Part shown: one piece after another, positions 50,781-59,926 of the stretch
Layout: each line of letters begins with the position of its first letter
Numbering within the stretch: the first letter of the stretch is position 1
Assembly: GCA_020696855.1 (NCBI GenBank)
Contig: JAJFMT010000002.1
Coordinates: 33,962-97,961, forward strand
Source of the DNA: Pseudobdellovibrio sp.
GTDB taxonomy: Bacteria > Bdellovibrionota > Bdellovibrionia > Bdellovibrionales > Bdellovibrionaceae
Direction: 5' to 3'
Length of the DNA: 64,000 nt
The notes under the pieces: model-generated
Seen by the model: the letters and a program-made list of their open reading frames with translations, nothing else
Told to the model about the DNA's origin: nothing
Database searches by the model: none
Translations under genes and position numbers: made by a program

Positions 50781-51287
50781 TTATGAACCTGTTAAAATTA
50801 CGAGCGAATCCTGCTTTTTTTGCCCATCTTTTAGGACGACTTCTACAGTGATTTTATTCGAGCCTTTATTGAGCTGAATGAAGTCAGTTTTGTAACTGAA
50901 ATTATCTGTTTTGAATATGTGAGCTTTGAAGCCGTTCGTCTGATTAATCAAATGTACTGCTTCTACATTTTTCAAGTCTTTGCAGATCTTAAAATCCACC
51001 ATCACCAATGCTGAATCAACCGATTTTGCAGCCGCTTTTGTATCTAAAGAATGATTGCAGAAAAAGTTTTGCGTAATGACCTGTGATACTGCCGCCGGCG
51101 CGATCGAAGCGACTTGACGGTTAGGAGCAGCTTGATTGTCGAAGATCGTAAAGCCTGTACCTCGGTCTGATCTTTGGAAGCTTGGCTTCTGTTCAGCTTC
51201 AACTTCCATATTAGAAACGCCCGAGATAGCAGTCACTATGGCCAGTAAGATCAGAATAAATTTTGCGTCTGCAAGAAAGCTTTTCAC
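50781..51287 (-). CDS. Membrane-anchored periplasmic protein, unknown
   Basis: 168 residues with an N-terminal anchor ('KFILILLAIVTAISGV'), a polar linker and a C-terminal beta-rich domain with two Cys ('NFFCNHSLDTKAAAKSVDSALVMVDFKICKDLKNVEAVHLINQTNG', ending 'GSNKITVEVVLKDGQKKQDSLVILTG'), Ig-like in pattern. It lies 63 nt after the ExbD/TolR-like gene on the same strand, the position where a TonB/TolA-like partner might be expected, but no TonB-type C-terminal motif is seen. Confidence 0.55.
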   Translation of the reverse strand: MKSFLADAKFILILLAIVTAISGVSNMEVEAEQKPSFQRSDRGTGFTIFDNQAAPNRQVASIAPAAVSQVITQNFFCNHSLDTKAAAKSVDSALVMVDFKICKDLKNVEAVHLINQTNGFKAHIFKTDNFSYKTDFIQLNKGSNKITVEVVLKDGQKKQDSLVILTGS

Positions 51288-51350
51288 CTACTATTTCTCG
51301 GACTTTAGTAGATGAAAATTGAGGACCTATGTCGGGAAATTTATTATTTT

Positions 51351-51755
51351 TTACTTTTTATCAATACTAATGGCGAAGCGTTTCACGCCGGCAGATTTGA
51401 TAATATCCAGGATTGAGACAACCTTCCCGTGCTGAACATCTTTATCAGCTGAGATAATCGCCTGAACATCGGGATTTTTCGCGAACTCGTCTTTGGCCGA
51501 GGTTAGAATGTCTTCTTCGGAAACAGTACGTCCGTCCAGCTGAATTTTTCCGTCGGCAGAAACTGAAATGTTCAGCTTACTTGGTTTCGTAGAATCACCT
51601 GTTGCGGACTTCGGCAAGTTCACTGCAATCGAAGGCTTCATGATCATCGGAGCTGTGACCATGAAAATAATCAATACAACTAAGATAACGTCGACTAACG
51701 GAACGACGTTGATTTCGGATATGACATCATCTGAATTATCGAGTTTTGTTGCCAT
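51351..51755 (-). CDS. ExbD/TolR-family biopolymer transport protein
   Basis: 134 residues: one membrane helix with the functional Asp ('INVVPLVDVILVVLIIFMVTAPMI'), then a periplasmic domain ('VSADGKIQLDGRTVSEEDILTSAKDEFAKNPDVQAIISADKDVQHGKVVSILDIIKSAGV'). It couples proton flow to envelope work with the ExbB/TolQ homologue encoded directly upstream; the two genes overlap by one base (TAATG). Confidence 0.93.
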   Translation of the reverse strand: MATKLDNSDDVISEINVVPLVDVILVVLIIFMVTAPMIMKPSIAVNLPKSATGDSTKPSKLNISVSADGKIQLDGRTVSEEDILTSAKDEFAKNPDVQAIISADKDVQHGKVVSILDIIKSAGVKRFAISIDKK

Positions 51756-52390
51756 TACCCAGCCTTAGTTTTTGATTTTGCGTATGCTAATCCCAGTTCT
51801 TTTACACTTTCAAGACTTGAGATAATTCCTTTAACTTTACGAGAGTAATAGTTGTAGAAAATCCCAGCCGGAATCGCCACGAACAACCCTGCTGCTGTCG
51901 CAATCAACGCTACCGAAATACCCGCCATAACTGTTTGCTGGCCGGCTTCAGATGCTAAAGCTAAATCGTTAAATGCTTTCATGATACCGAGAACTGTTCC
52001 TAAAAGACCGATGAACGGTGCGTTCGATGCAATTGTTGCCAGTACTGCCAGATACTTTTCAAGCTCGGGTTTTTCAGTCAGAACAAACGTATTATAAACT
52101 TCTTCAAATCCCTCTTCGCCGTTGGCTTCGATGTGTTTTAATCCGTAAGAAGCCGCGCGGCCTTCAATTGAATCAACATCCTGAGCTAACTCTGTAAAGC
52201 CGGAAGTTTTACCTTGCATCAGAAGGGATTTAATTTTTCCGCGAATGCCTGCGCTTTTTGAAGAAATTTTGCTTAAGGTTAAAAATCTTTCTAAAATCAT
52301 ACCGATTGAAAGCACGCTCATCACCACCAAAATAAAAAGAACAACTTGGTCAGCGTAACGAGCTAAAGCGAAAATTTTTTCAGACATCAT
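51755..52390 (-). CDS. ExbB/TolQ/MotA-family proton channel protein
   Basis: 211 residues with three membrane helices. The conserved 'PFIGLLGTVLGIMKAFNDLA' and 'VMAGISVALIATAAGLFVAIPAGIFYNYYSRKV' are diagnostic of TolQ/ExbB. Whether it serves TonB or Tol cannot be decided; no tolA, tolB or tonB is in the window. AGGGGACCC precedes ATGATG. It is divergent from the sulfatase-fold lipoprotein. Confidence 0.93.
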   Translation of the reverse strand: MMSEKIFALARYADQVVLFILVVMSVLSIGMILERFLTLSKISSKSAGIRGKIKSLLMQGKTSGFTELAQDVDSIEGRAASYGLKHIEANGEEGFEEVYNTFVLTEKPELEKYLAVLATIASNAPFIGLLGTVLGIMKAFNDLALASEAGQQTVMAGISVALIATAAGLFVAIPAGIFYNYYSRKVKGIISSLESVKELGLAYAKSKTKAG

Positions 52391-52441
52391 GAAGGGTCCC
52401 CTTTACAAATAATTCAGATTCCAACATCATGGACTTTATAG

Positions 52442-53938
52442 ATGAAATCATCAACGTTTTTGCTTAAAAAATTTTTTGCCGCAGCGGTGCTATCGTTAAG
52501 CCTGCTGAGCCTTTGCTCTTGTCAGAAAAAAAACAAAGCTTCCTTTATTATTCTGGCCGTTGACCGTCTATCGTTTAATGCTTTTTCATGCAGTGATGAG
52601 AAGAGCTCGGCTCAGTCGGGCCTGGCGGCCCTTTGCCAGGAAAGCATACGTTATACCAATGCTTATACAACATCTACCCAGCCGGCTGCAGCAATGGGGT
52701 CTTTTCTCAGTGGCACCTATCCTTATAAAAATTCTTTGCATAGAAGCTTCGACCGCATCAGTGCGGATTTACCGCTTCTGCCTGAATTTTTCAGAAAGGC
52801 CGGCTACAGAACAGCCTTCTGGAGCGGCGGACCATCGATACTTAAAAAAACCGGATTAGCGCGCGGATTTGACGTCTTTGATGATTCATCGTTTTTAAGC
52901 CAGATCAACTTCACTACTTCGTTTTCTGAACAGGTAAAGTCTTTTTCAAACTGGACAGAAGAATCCGACGAACCTTTCATGGCGGTTATTTATAACACTG
53001 AACTCGAGTCATTCACAGAAACCGCCGTCGCAAGCCAGATTGAAACTTTCGATGAAAAACTCGGGCGATTCATTCAAGAGCTGAAAGCCCGCGGCCTGTG
53101 GGAGAAAAATTATTTTGTAGTGATGGGCTTACAGGGCCGCTCTGAATACAGCCGCACAGATGAAAATTCATTTTCAAATTTGCACACTGAAAATATTAAT
53201 GTGGCGTTTTTTATTAAGCCTCCGCGCCAAAAAGGCGATGAAGGAATTAATCTTAAAGTTGACAGCCCGAGCACTCTTGCCGACTTCGGTTACAGTATGA
53301 TTCGCATGGCTGACCCGGCATTCACCAGAATTCCGGATCCGGCTTTTGCGGTCTGGGATTACTCTTCGTTGTGGAGCAAAAGCCAGCTCAGCGGATCGAC
53401 TCCCCCGTTTAACAGAAAACTGGTTTCAGAAAGCCCCGATACGTGGAATAAAAATCTCAGTATTAAATTCGCCAGTATATTCGGAAATCATATTTTTATT
53501 GAGGGCAACGAGCCGGGGCTTTTTAACCGTTTAAATGACGGGCTTGAAACAATCAACCTGGCAAAAACTTCTCCTGATCTGATTATTGAAAACAAATCCA
53601 TTCTGGAAGAGCTTCATAAACGTTCGGGCTCTAAAGTTTGGGCGGGGCCTTCTGCCGAAGAACGTGAAATCGCCGAGAGTAATAAAAAATACTGGAACTC
53701 GCCTGAACAAAGAGAACTTATTTTTGAGGCTGAAAAAAAACGTCTGGCAAAAGAAAAAAAACGGCCGCACCCGCTTTCAACACTGCTGATTTATTTTCAG
53801 AATACAAAACGTGAAAAAGATTCGGCTTACGATGAAGCACGGCGGATGTCTTACAATCTCGCAATGGAAAACTCTTGGGGTTTATGGGACTGGAATAAAC
53901 CGTGGCCTCAGCCCGGTGTAATGACTGAAAACCAGTAA
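52442..53938 (+). CDS. Sulfatase-fold lipoprotein with degenerate active site
   Basis: 498 residues. A lipoprotein signal ('FFAAAVLSLSLLSLCSCQKK') precedes an alkaline-phosphatase-superfamily domain: 'SFIILAVDRLSFNAFSC', 'YTNAYTTSTQPAAAMGSFLSGTYPYKNSLH', 'LPEFFRKAGYRTAFWSGGPSIL', 'ARGFDVFDD'. The nucleophile region lacks the C/S-x-P-x-R consensus (TQPAA instead), and the usual SDHG metal motif is replaced by 'VMGLQGRSEY'. It is therefore probably not a working sulfatase, perhaps a binding protein. The C-terminal 100 residues are charged and unlike the family. The 3' end overlaps the convergent gene by 31 nt. Confidence 0.75.
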   Translation: MKSSTFLLKKFFAAAVLSLSLLSLCSCQKKNKASFIILAVDRLSFNAFSCSDEKSSAQSGLAALCQESIRYTNAYTTSTQPAAAMGSFLSGTYPYKNSLHRSFDRISADLPLLPEFFRKAGYRTAFWSGGPSILKKTGLARGFDVFDDSSFLSQINFTTSFSEQVKSFSNWTEESDEPFMAVIYNTELESFTETAVASQIETFDEKLGRFIQELKARGLWEKNYFVVMGLQGRSEYSRTDENSFSNLHTENINVAFFIKPPRQKGDEGINLKVDSPSTLADFGYSMIRMADPAFTRIPDPAFAVWDYSSLWSKSQLSGSTPPFNRKLVSESPDTWNKNLSIKFASIFGNHIFIEGNEPGLFNRLNDGLETINLAKTSPDLIIENKSILEELHKRSGSKVWAGPSAEEREIAESNKKYWNSPEQRELIFEAEKKRLAKEKKRPHPLSTLLIYFQNTKREKDSAYDEARRMSYNLAMENSWGLWDWNKPWPQPGVMTENQ

Positions 53939-54546
53939 GTCGACTGCGATGGCACAGCTTCAATAAAATTGCTGCTGCTGCCCGGGTCGCTGACCTTGAA
54001 ATCACAATTATAACCTGAAGTTACCGTCAGCTTCGAATGATCGTCAAAAAACACCGAACCGGAATTAACATTGATTTCTTTTTCGAGACCGATCAGCTCT
54101 ACCGGTAACAACACTTCTCTGTCGAGGTCGGTACCGCTTGCCAGAATCGGATTTAATCTGTCTTGCATCAGCTTTGAAAGCGAAAACCTTCCGACGCTGG
54201 CCCAAGCCATTTCATATCTTGATTTAAAAAGAACCATAACTTCAAAACCGACAACATATTCTGTACGGTTATCTGTCTTGTACAATAAGTCATGGGCCAG
54301 CAGCACCGCCACACGCGTACGGTTCGCAAGACTTGATAATGATTCCAGATAATCAAACGGAGTTGTCACTTCAATATCGGCCTGAGTCGTTGATAGATAA
54401 TGAGTAATCTCGTCGATGACTTTCTGATTGTACTCCGAGGCACCCCAGGCTCTTAAAAAGATGGTCAGTTGGTTATTCAGCAACTGATAAGTCTGAGTTG
54501 CAGGAATCTGGTGATGCAAAGTTGCAGAACGCGTTTGAATGTTCAT
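53908..54546 (-). CDS. Unknown protein, last gene of the FHA/TadC cluster
   Basis: 212 residues, no signal peptide or membrane segment. It begins MNIQTRSATLHHQIPATQTY and contains 'YLESLSSLANRTRVAVLLAHDLLYKTDNRTEYVVGFEVMVLFKSRYEMAWASVGRFSLSKLMQD', an alternating strand/helix pattern with a distant feel of PP2C-type phosphatases, but the metal-binding DG motif is not seen. I do not assign a family. Its ATG overlaps the upstream FHA gene stop (TAATG), so it is probably functionally linked to it. Confidence 0.65.
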   Translation of the reverse strand: MNIQTRSATLHHQIPATQTYQLLNNQLTIFLRAWGASEYNQKVIDEITHYLSTTQADIEVTTPFDYLESLSSLANRTRVAVLLAHDLLYKTDNRTEYVVGFEVMVLFKSRYEMAWASVGRFSLSKLMQDRLNPILASGTDLDREVLLPVELIGLEKEINVNSGSVFFDDHSKLTVTSGYNCDFKVSDPGSSSNFIEAVPSQSTYWFSVITPG

Positions 54547-56645
54547 TACATAACTCCGTAACGGCGCAGTTTAACGACTGCTTTTTTGTAGTATTCACCG
54601 TCTTCTAAGTCGATTTCGGTGATCTTCTTCCACTTTTCTTTCGCGCCCTGTTTTGTTTCTGTGTTTTCGATAATACCGTAATTTTCTTCAATGATTGATT
54701 CCTGATAGATGGCACGAACCTGGCGGGTCAATTCGTAACTGTAGGTTTCTATCTTTTCTTTAATGTCCTGATTGGTCGGATCATAAACCTGCGCTTCACG
54801 CAAAGTCAGTACCGCTTGTTTTAAATTCCCCTGCTTAATAAAATTTTCAGCAGCACTCATGCTGCCTTCGGATTTTTCCTGAATTTTTTCTTTAATAAAC
54901 TCTATGCGGCTCTTTGCGATTCGCTTCAGATTTCCCGGGTCAGGTAGCTGAGAGTTCAAAACGGCTTCATACTTTCGAATCGCTTTGAATGCATAACCTT
55001 GCTCTTGCACCTGTTCTGCATCTTTAAATAATCTTTTGAATTCTTCAATTTGCTGTTCACGTGTTCTGGCTTCGACTTCCTTTTGCACGCGTTCTTTTTC
55101 AATGCGTTCTGCTTCACCCATGAGGCGCAGATAATCCGGATGGTCAGGGTTCATCGCCACAACCGGTGCCATACACTGATTCATTTCTGCCGCTGTAATA
55201 TTCGGCGAGATCAGCTTTTCACAGCTGAGAACAATTTCTTTCATCCGCGCTTCCTGCTCTTCGCGCTCTTTTCTGGCTTGCGCATCTTTTTCTGCCTGCA
55301 CCAGCGTTAAATTCGCCTGCTCGGCTTCAAGTGCGATACGCTCACTGTCTTTATAACCTGTCGGTAAAATTTCGCGGAGTTTATTGATTTTCTCCAGCGC
55401 CAAATCATATTTTTGCTGAGCATAGGCTTGCTCCGCCAGCGCATAAAGCTCTTGTACTTCTTTTTGCTGCGCCGGTGTCAGGCGAGAAAACGGGTCAGAA
55501 TCGCTGATCGGAGCCACCGGAAGTTTTTCCTGCTGATTCATGTTTTCGCTGACGTAATAAGCGAGGCCCAAAACAACTAACGCAATTGTCAGCATCAGTG
55601 GTTTGTTCTGCGTGATTTTCTTTTTTGCCGGCGGAACCGGTGACTGCGGAATACTTCCCGGCCCCGGCATGCCCGGGCCTTGATTTAAAGTGTAAAATTG
55701 ATTCGGGTCAAACTGCTGGCCGCCGCCGGGCATTCCCGTGAAAGGACTGTCACCGGCCTGAATCTGCGGCTGAACATCGTACTCTTCAACTTGTTCATCT
55801 TGCGAAGTTTGAGTGTACTCTTCGACCTCAGTGCCTTCATCAACGATTTCTGTCGTTGTTTTCTGTTCGTCTTCCACCATGGTCTTTGGCTCTTGTTCAA
55901 CAGGAGCCTCAACCTGAATCTGCGGAATATCAATATTTTCTACTTTGTACTTAAAGTTCGGGTCATGCAGCTCAAAGTACATGATGTTATCAAGTACACT
56001 GATCGCATCGCCACTCTTAAGAGTTTGCGGATCCGTTGAAGAAACCGGAGTACCGTTCAAAAAGGTGCCGTTAACGCTGGCCAAATCAAGAATCGTATAC
56101 GCACCGTTAACTTTATGAATTTCATATTGCCTGCGGCTTACACGCTGATCCGGAATAATGATCTGGCAGGCAGGATCACGCCCGGCAACCCAAACCTCAC
56201 CGACTTCAAGGCGCAGCATTTCTAATACTTCACCTTTAGCATCGGTGATTTTAATATACGGCACCTGCGGAACCGCGCCCAGCATTGTGCGCGTATTTTC
56301 ATTTACGGGCTGAAGGATTCGTTCTTGTCCGCCGCCGGCCATCGCTGAATCCGGCATATCGAAAAAAGTGAAATCATAGGGAGGCACGTGAAACGACTGA
56401 CCATGCTGAAGATCAGCTTGTTCAATTTTTTGACCTAACGAAAAAACGTCGCCGAAACGGGAGATTGCAACGATCTGCCATTTACCGTCTGTGTATTTAA
56501 GTTTGAAGTGTTCGCGGGAAATACCTTTTTCAGGCTGTAACCGGATGTCACAACCCTCTTTACGGCCGCCAATATATTCTTTGTCCGGCGATAACTCAAT
56601 TTCATTAACTATTGTACCGCGCAGGACAACCTTTAAACGCGACAT
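54546..56645 (-). CDS. Membrane protein with two FHA domains and TPR-like repeats
   Basis: 699 residues. FHA 1 at about 5-100 ('YIGGRKEGCDIRLQPEKGISREHFKLKYTDGKW') and FHA 2 at about 130-235 ('VWVAGRDPACQIIIPDQRVSRRQYEIHKVNGAYTILDLASVNGTFLNGTPV'), each keeping G-R and S-R-x-H/Y phosphothreonine-binding residues. An acidic Glu/Gln linker and a Pro/Gly stretch lead to one membrane helix ('PLMLTIALVVLGLAYYV') near 355, then a coiled-coil/TPR-like C-terminal half. FHA domains would be cytoplasmic and the TPR part periplasmic. One-base overlaps with both neighbours. Confidence 0.88.
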   Translation of the reverse strand: MSRLKVVLRGTIVNEIELSPDKEYIGGRKEGCDIRLQPEKGISREHFKLKYTDGKWQIVAISRFGDVFSLGQKIEQADLQHGQSFHVPPYDFTFFDMPDSAMAGGGQERILQPVNENTRTMLGAVPQVPYIKITDAKGEVLEMLRLEVGEVWVAGRDPACQIIIPDQRVSRRQYEIHKVNGAYTILDLASVNGTFLNGTPVSSTDPQTLKSGDAISVLDNIMYFELHDPNFKYKVENIDIPQIQVEAPVEQEPKTMVEDEQKTTTEIVDEGTEVEEYTQTSQDEQVEEYDVQPQIQAGDSPFTGMPGGGQQFDPNQFYTLNQGPGMPGPGSIPQSPVPPAKKKITQNKPLMLTIALVVLGLAYYVSENMNQQEKLPVAPISDSDPFSRLTPAQQKEVQELYALAEQAYAQQKYDLALEKINKLREILPTGYKDSERIALEAEQANLTLVQAEKDAQARKEREEQEARMKEIVLSCEKLISPNITAAEMNQCMAPVVAMNPDHPDYLRLMGEAERIEKERVQKEVEARTREQQIEEFKRLFKDAEQVQEQGYAFKAIRKYEAVLNSQLPDPGNLKRIAKSRIEFIKEKIQEKSEGSMSAAENFIKQGNLKQAVLTLREAQVYDPTNQDIKEKIETYSYELTRQVRAIYQESIIEENYGIIENTETKQGAKEKWKKITEIDLEDGEYYKKAVVKLRRYGVM

Positions 56646-57823
56646 TACCTGATTCCCTGGTCTGCCAGGCTACATTCTTTTGCTTTCTTTTGTGCGAGAA
56701 GGTATTTCTGCTCGTTGTTCTTACCTTCTAACATATGCATAACCTGGTTGTACATCGACTGGCACATTCTAAAATTATGCTTTTTATAATAGGAATCGCC
56801 AAGTAATAATTTTTCCTGGACGAGTTCGTCAAATCTAACTTTAGCTAAATACAAATGCCGCTTAGCCAGCACATGGTCGGGCTCTAAATTCAGTACCACT
56901 TGGAAGAATTCCTGCGCCCGCGTGTAATTACCAAGCTGAAAATCACGCATTCCACGCAAGAAGCTTTCGTTAACACGGAAGTTTTGCGGTGAAAGCTTTT
57001 GTTTCGCCAGAAGATCACGCTCTTCTTCGAGTTCTTTTTCTTTCTTGGAGACCAATTTTGCGTTGATTTCATCTTCGTATTTTAAAGTCGACTGAATCTT
57101 CTTAGCTTGCGCTTTTTTATCAGGCGTTTGGAAGTAAGAGTAAGCAATACCCATCAAAATCACCGCGATCAGGAAGAACTTAAAGTTCGGATTCGCCATC
57201 AGCGATTCGTCTTTTGCCTGAGCCTGTTGCGGTGCCTGTTGATAAGCCGGATTTATATTATAATTTTGCTGCGGGAATCCCTGCATTCCGTATTGCGGCT
57301 GTCCCGGCATACCCATCGCCTGCGGCCCACGGGTTTGTAATGCCTGGCCCCCTGGCCCACCCATCGGCGGACCACTTCTCGGAACGACAGCTTGTTGCGG
57401 TTTCGGTTTTGAAACTTTTTTCTTAACCGGCACCGGCGGACGAGGCGTTGTCATCGGAATAACGTTAGCCACCTGATTTGCAGGAACAGAGATGACACGT
57501 CCTAAATCATATTCAACACGGATTTCTGAATCACCGATCGTGAAGGATGAGTTATTGATCAGCTTCCAGCGCTGAACACTGTTTCCTTCAACAATTAGTG
57601 CGTTCTTCTGACTGAGATTCAGAACTTCAACTTCATTATTAATAACAGCGACTTGCGCATGAGTGCGGCTGATTTGCGGGTCATTCATGAGTACCACGAC
57701 GTTCTCTGCAGAACGCCCAATGGTGATCATTTCTTTGTTCAATTGAAAAACCTGGCCCAAATGCGGTCCCTTGACCACAGTGAGCTTCATTTTAACTTCA
57801 GGTTTTTCTTTTAACGCACCCAT
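56645..57823 (-). CDS. Membrane protein with FHA domain and C-terminal TPR-like repeats
   Basis: 392 residues. FHA at about 12-105 ('QLNKEMITIGRSAENVVVLMNDPQISRTHAQVAVINNEVEVLNLSQKNALIVEG'), a Pro/Gln/Gly-rich linker, a membrane helix near 215-230 ('FKFFLIAVILMGIAYSYF') and a helical repeat domain ('FLRGMRDFQLGNYTRAQEFFQVVLNLEPDHVLAKRHLYLAK'). Same architecture as the next gene with one FHA instead of two, suggesting duplication. It lies 26 nt after the FHA-PAS gene. Confidence 0.88.
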   Translation of the reverse strand: MGALKEKPEVKMKLTVVKGPHLGQVFQLNKEMITIGRSAENVVVLMNDPQISRTHAQVAVINNEVEVLNLSQKNALIVEGNSVQRWKLINNSSFTIGDSEIRVEYDLGRVISVPANQVANVIPMTTPRPPVPVKKKVSKPKPQQAVVPRSGPPMGGPGGQALQTRGPQAMGMPGQPQYGMQGFPQQNYNINPAYQQAPQQAQAKDESLMANPNFKFFLIAVILMGIAYSYFQTPDKKAQAKKIQSTLKYEDEINAKLVSKKEKELEEERDLLAKQKLSPQNFRVNESFLRGMRDFQLGNYTRAQEFFQVVLNLEPDHVLAKRHLYLAKVRFDELVQEKLLLGDSYYKKHNFRMCQSMYNQVMHMLEGKNNEQKYLLAQKKAKECSLADQGIR

Positions 57824-57849
57824 TTACTTATTAGTCCCCTTTATGACTC

Positions 57850-59583
57850 TTAGCCGACCTGAATTAATGTTAGTACATAGTATTGAGGTTCGCTGTTGGA
57901 ATCTAAAAACACCTGACAATGGATTTCGCATTCAAACTGTGAAAACGGAATTTTATCAGAGTGTTTTTCAAACGGCGTTTGCTTTGCACGCGCAACCAGT
58001 GATTCCACGTTTTGAACAAGTGCCATATCTGTCATATTTTTATAAGTTTGGTTAACGATGCCGTCACGGCTGGTACCAACCAGCGCCTCCAGACCTGAAT
58101 TCACGGCAACAACGCGGTCCAGATTATCAACAACCAAAGCCGCATGAGAAATCATCTCTGTTAAATTCGTAAATTCCAGATCTCTGTTTTGCTCCGGCTT
58201 GTTGGCATTCGCCGCACTCTCACCGCTCCACGCACGGTTCAGAATTGTATTCACATTCGAAACCAGCTTTTGGAAGGCCGGGTAATCGAATGGAACTTCT
58301 GTGCGGTCAGACTTCTCAAGCATCGCTTTATCGATTTGCTGATTTAAAGTCCGCAGCGGGAATTCAATCAACCGGGCAAACAACTGGTAAAGAACCATAC
58401 CGAGAACACTTGCAATAATCAGAGTCTGCATCAGAAGGCTGACGATCCGGCCCTCATCAAACTTCAGAGAGCTGATATCGTATTTAACGACAGCATGAAA
58501 CCGCGCCGAAGCTTCACCCGAAGCCGGGTCATAAAATGAAATCGGGAAAGTCGCGCCGATTGTGTTTGAATCAAATACCTCAAACTGCGAGCGTGATTCT
58601 TTTCTGGCATTCAACACTAAAGCTGATGTTTCATCACGGCCCGCTTTTTCCGGCGGGGCTACGATCTGCCCGTTACCCTGCTCAACGATGAACGCATCTT
58701 TAATGCCTTCTTCTTTTAAAGCTTCCGTTACTGACAAATTAGCCAGCTGTCCTGAAAGCAAAGCGGCTTCATTGTATTTTGCAAGAGCTCTCGCTACAGA
58801 CTTCGCGCGCTTTTCAGCCTCTTTTAAATTCGTTTCTTTAATGATGCTTGCCAGAGGGAAAACCGCCAACAATGTCACAGTAAAAATAAATATAAGAACA
58901 AAAGCCTGAAGTACTTGTTTGAAAGAAAAGACAACACTCAGGCGGTAAATGGCCGGCATCACTTTTTCTTCCATGAAGTTATCAATTTTATCAGAGAAAC
59001 TTTCATCTAACTTCGCAGCAGAAGCAACCGGTTCACCCGTGGGAGCATAGGGCGCACCCTGAACCGGATAAATATTCGGGTTATAGACCTGAGCCGCCTG
59101 CGGGAATCCCATCTGCATGGCGTTTCCGCCCTGTTGAGGAAAATTCAGACTGTAATTTTGCGGAACTCGTGCCCCCGGGCTTACAGATACCGGAGCCTGA
59201 AAGCGTCTTTTCTTTGCTTTTTTACGGCGCGGAACTTCAGGAACTTCCATCAGTTCTTTAACAATTTCTTCTTCTGTTTTCTTTGGACGAATGTCAGGAG
59301 CCGGAATCACATCCATAATAATGTCAAACAGGCTCAGTTTATCACCAACGCGAATAATGGAATTTTGAATTTTAACGCCGTTTACGAAAGTACCGTTGCT
59401 GGACTTTAAATCCACGATTGTCATCTTGTCTTTGTAAACATGAATCTCGCAATGCTCTTTCGAGATTCCGGCAGATAGCACCTGCAAGTCACAGCTTGGC
59501 CCGCGGCCGAAAATATTCCGGCCCAGTTTTAAATCGTAAATGTTTCCGGCCTGGGACCCGGAAAGAATTCTAACTGACCACAT
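57850..59583 (-). CDS. FHA - transmembrane sensor - PAS protein without kinase domain
   Basis: 577 residues. FHA at 1-95 ('GRNIFGRGPSCDLQVLSAGISKEHCEIHVYKDKMTIVDLKSSNGTFVNG'), basic/Pro-rich linker, membrane helix near 230 ('FVLIFIFTVTLLAVFPLASII'), an extracytoplasmic sensor-like domain, a second helix near 390 ('LLMQTLIIASVLGMVLYQL'), a HAMP-like connector and a C-terminal PAS domain ('HAALVVDNLDRVVAVNSGLEALVGTSRDGIVNQTYKNM'). No histidine kinase, GGDEF or phosphatase follows, so output probably goes through protein contacts. It overlaps the DUF192 gene by 14 nt. Confidence 0.85.
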   Translation of the reverse strand: MWSVRILSGSQAGNIYDLKLGRNIFGRGPSCDLQVLSAGISKEHCEIHVYKDKMTIVDLKSSNGTFVNGVKIQNSIIRVGDKLSLFDIIMDVIPAPDIRPKKTEEEIVKELMEVPEVPRRKKAKKRRFQAPVSVSPGARVPQNYSLNFPQQGGNAMQMGFPQAAQVYNPNIYPVQGAPYAPTGEPVASAAKLDESFSDKIDNFMEEKVMPAIYRLSVVFSFKQVLQAFVLIFIFTVTLLAVFPLASIIKETNLKEAEKRAKSVARALAKYNEAALLSGQLANLSVTEALKEEGIKDAFIVEQGNGQIVAPPEKAGRDETSALVLNARKESRSQFEVFDSNTIGATFPISFYDPASGEASARFHAVVKYDISSLKFDEGRIVSLLMQTLIIASVLGMVLYQLFARLIEFPLRTLNQQIDKAMLEKSDRTEVPFDYPAFQKLVSNVNTILNRAWSGESAANANKPEQNRDLEFTNLTEMISHAALVVDNLDRVVAVNSGLEALVGTSRDGIVNQTYKNMTDMALVQNVESLVARAKQTPFEKHSDKIPFSQFECEIHCQVFLDSNSEPQYYVLTLIQVG

Positions 59584-59920
59584 AAAGCTGATCTCCCACT
59601 TTTAGCTTCTTCTCTTCTACAAATCCGGCCTGAAATTCCATAACAGACTCTGACTTCCAGAAAGGGCCGACTAGTCTGAAAGGACTTACACCGGCAGCAA
59701 TTTTTATAATCTGCATTTTTCTGTCGAGAAAAACACAATCAATTGAAAACTTCATAAAAAACGTATGAATATCACGGCAAGGTTTTATCCAAAGACCCTG
59801 ATTGGATGCTAAACCGTTTTGGCCCAGCAATCCTTTTGCCCTTGAATAGAATCCATCAGCCAGCTTCAGCTGGTCTGCCAGTAACTCGGCATTGGATTCA
59901 GTTGTTTTATAAAGTTTCAT
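59570..59920 (-). CDS. DUF192 family protein
   Basis: 116 residues. 'DGFYSRAKGLLGQNGLASNQGLWIKPCRDIHTFFMKFSIDCVFLDRKMQIIKIAAGVSPFRL' matches DUF192 (R..GLM...GM...P...I.T..M...ID..F.D). Many family members are secreted; this one has no signal peptide. Function unknown. It sits between tadC and the first FHA gene, 6 nt after tadC. Confidence 0.8.
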   Translation of the reverse strand: MKLYKTTESNAELLADQLKLADGFYSRAKGLLGQNGLASNQGLWIKPCRDIHTFFMKFSIDCVFLDRKMQIIKIAAGVSPFRLVGPFWKSESVMEFQAGFVEEKKLKVGDQLYVVS

Positions 59921-59926
59921 ATCCCT

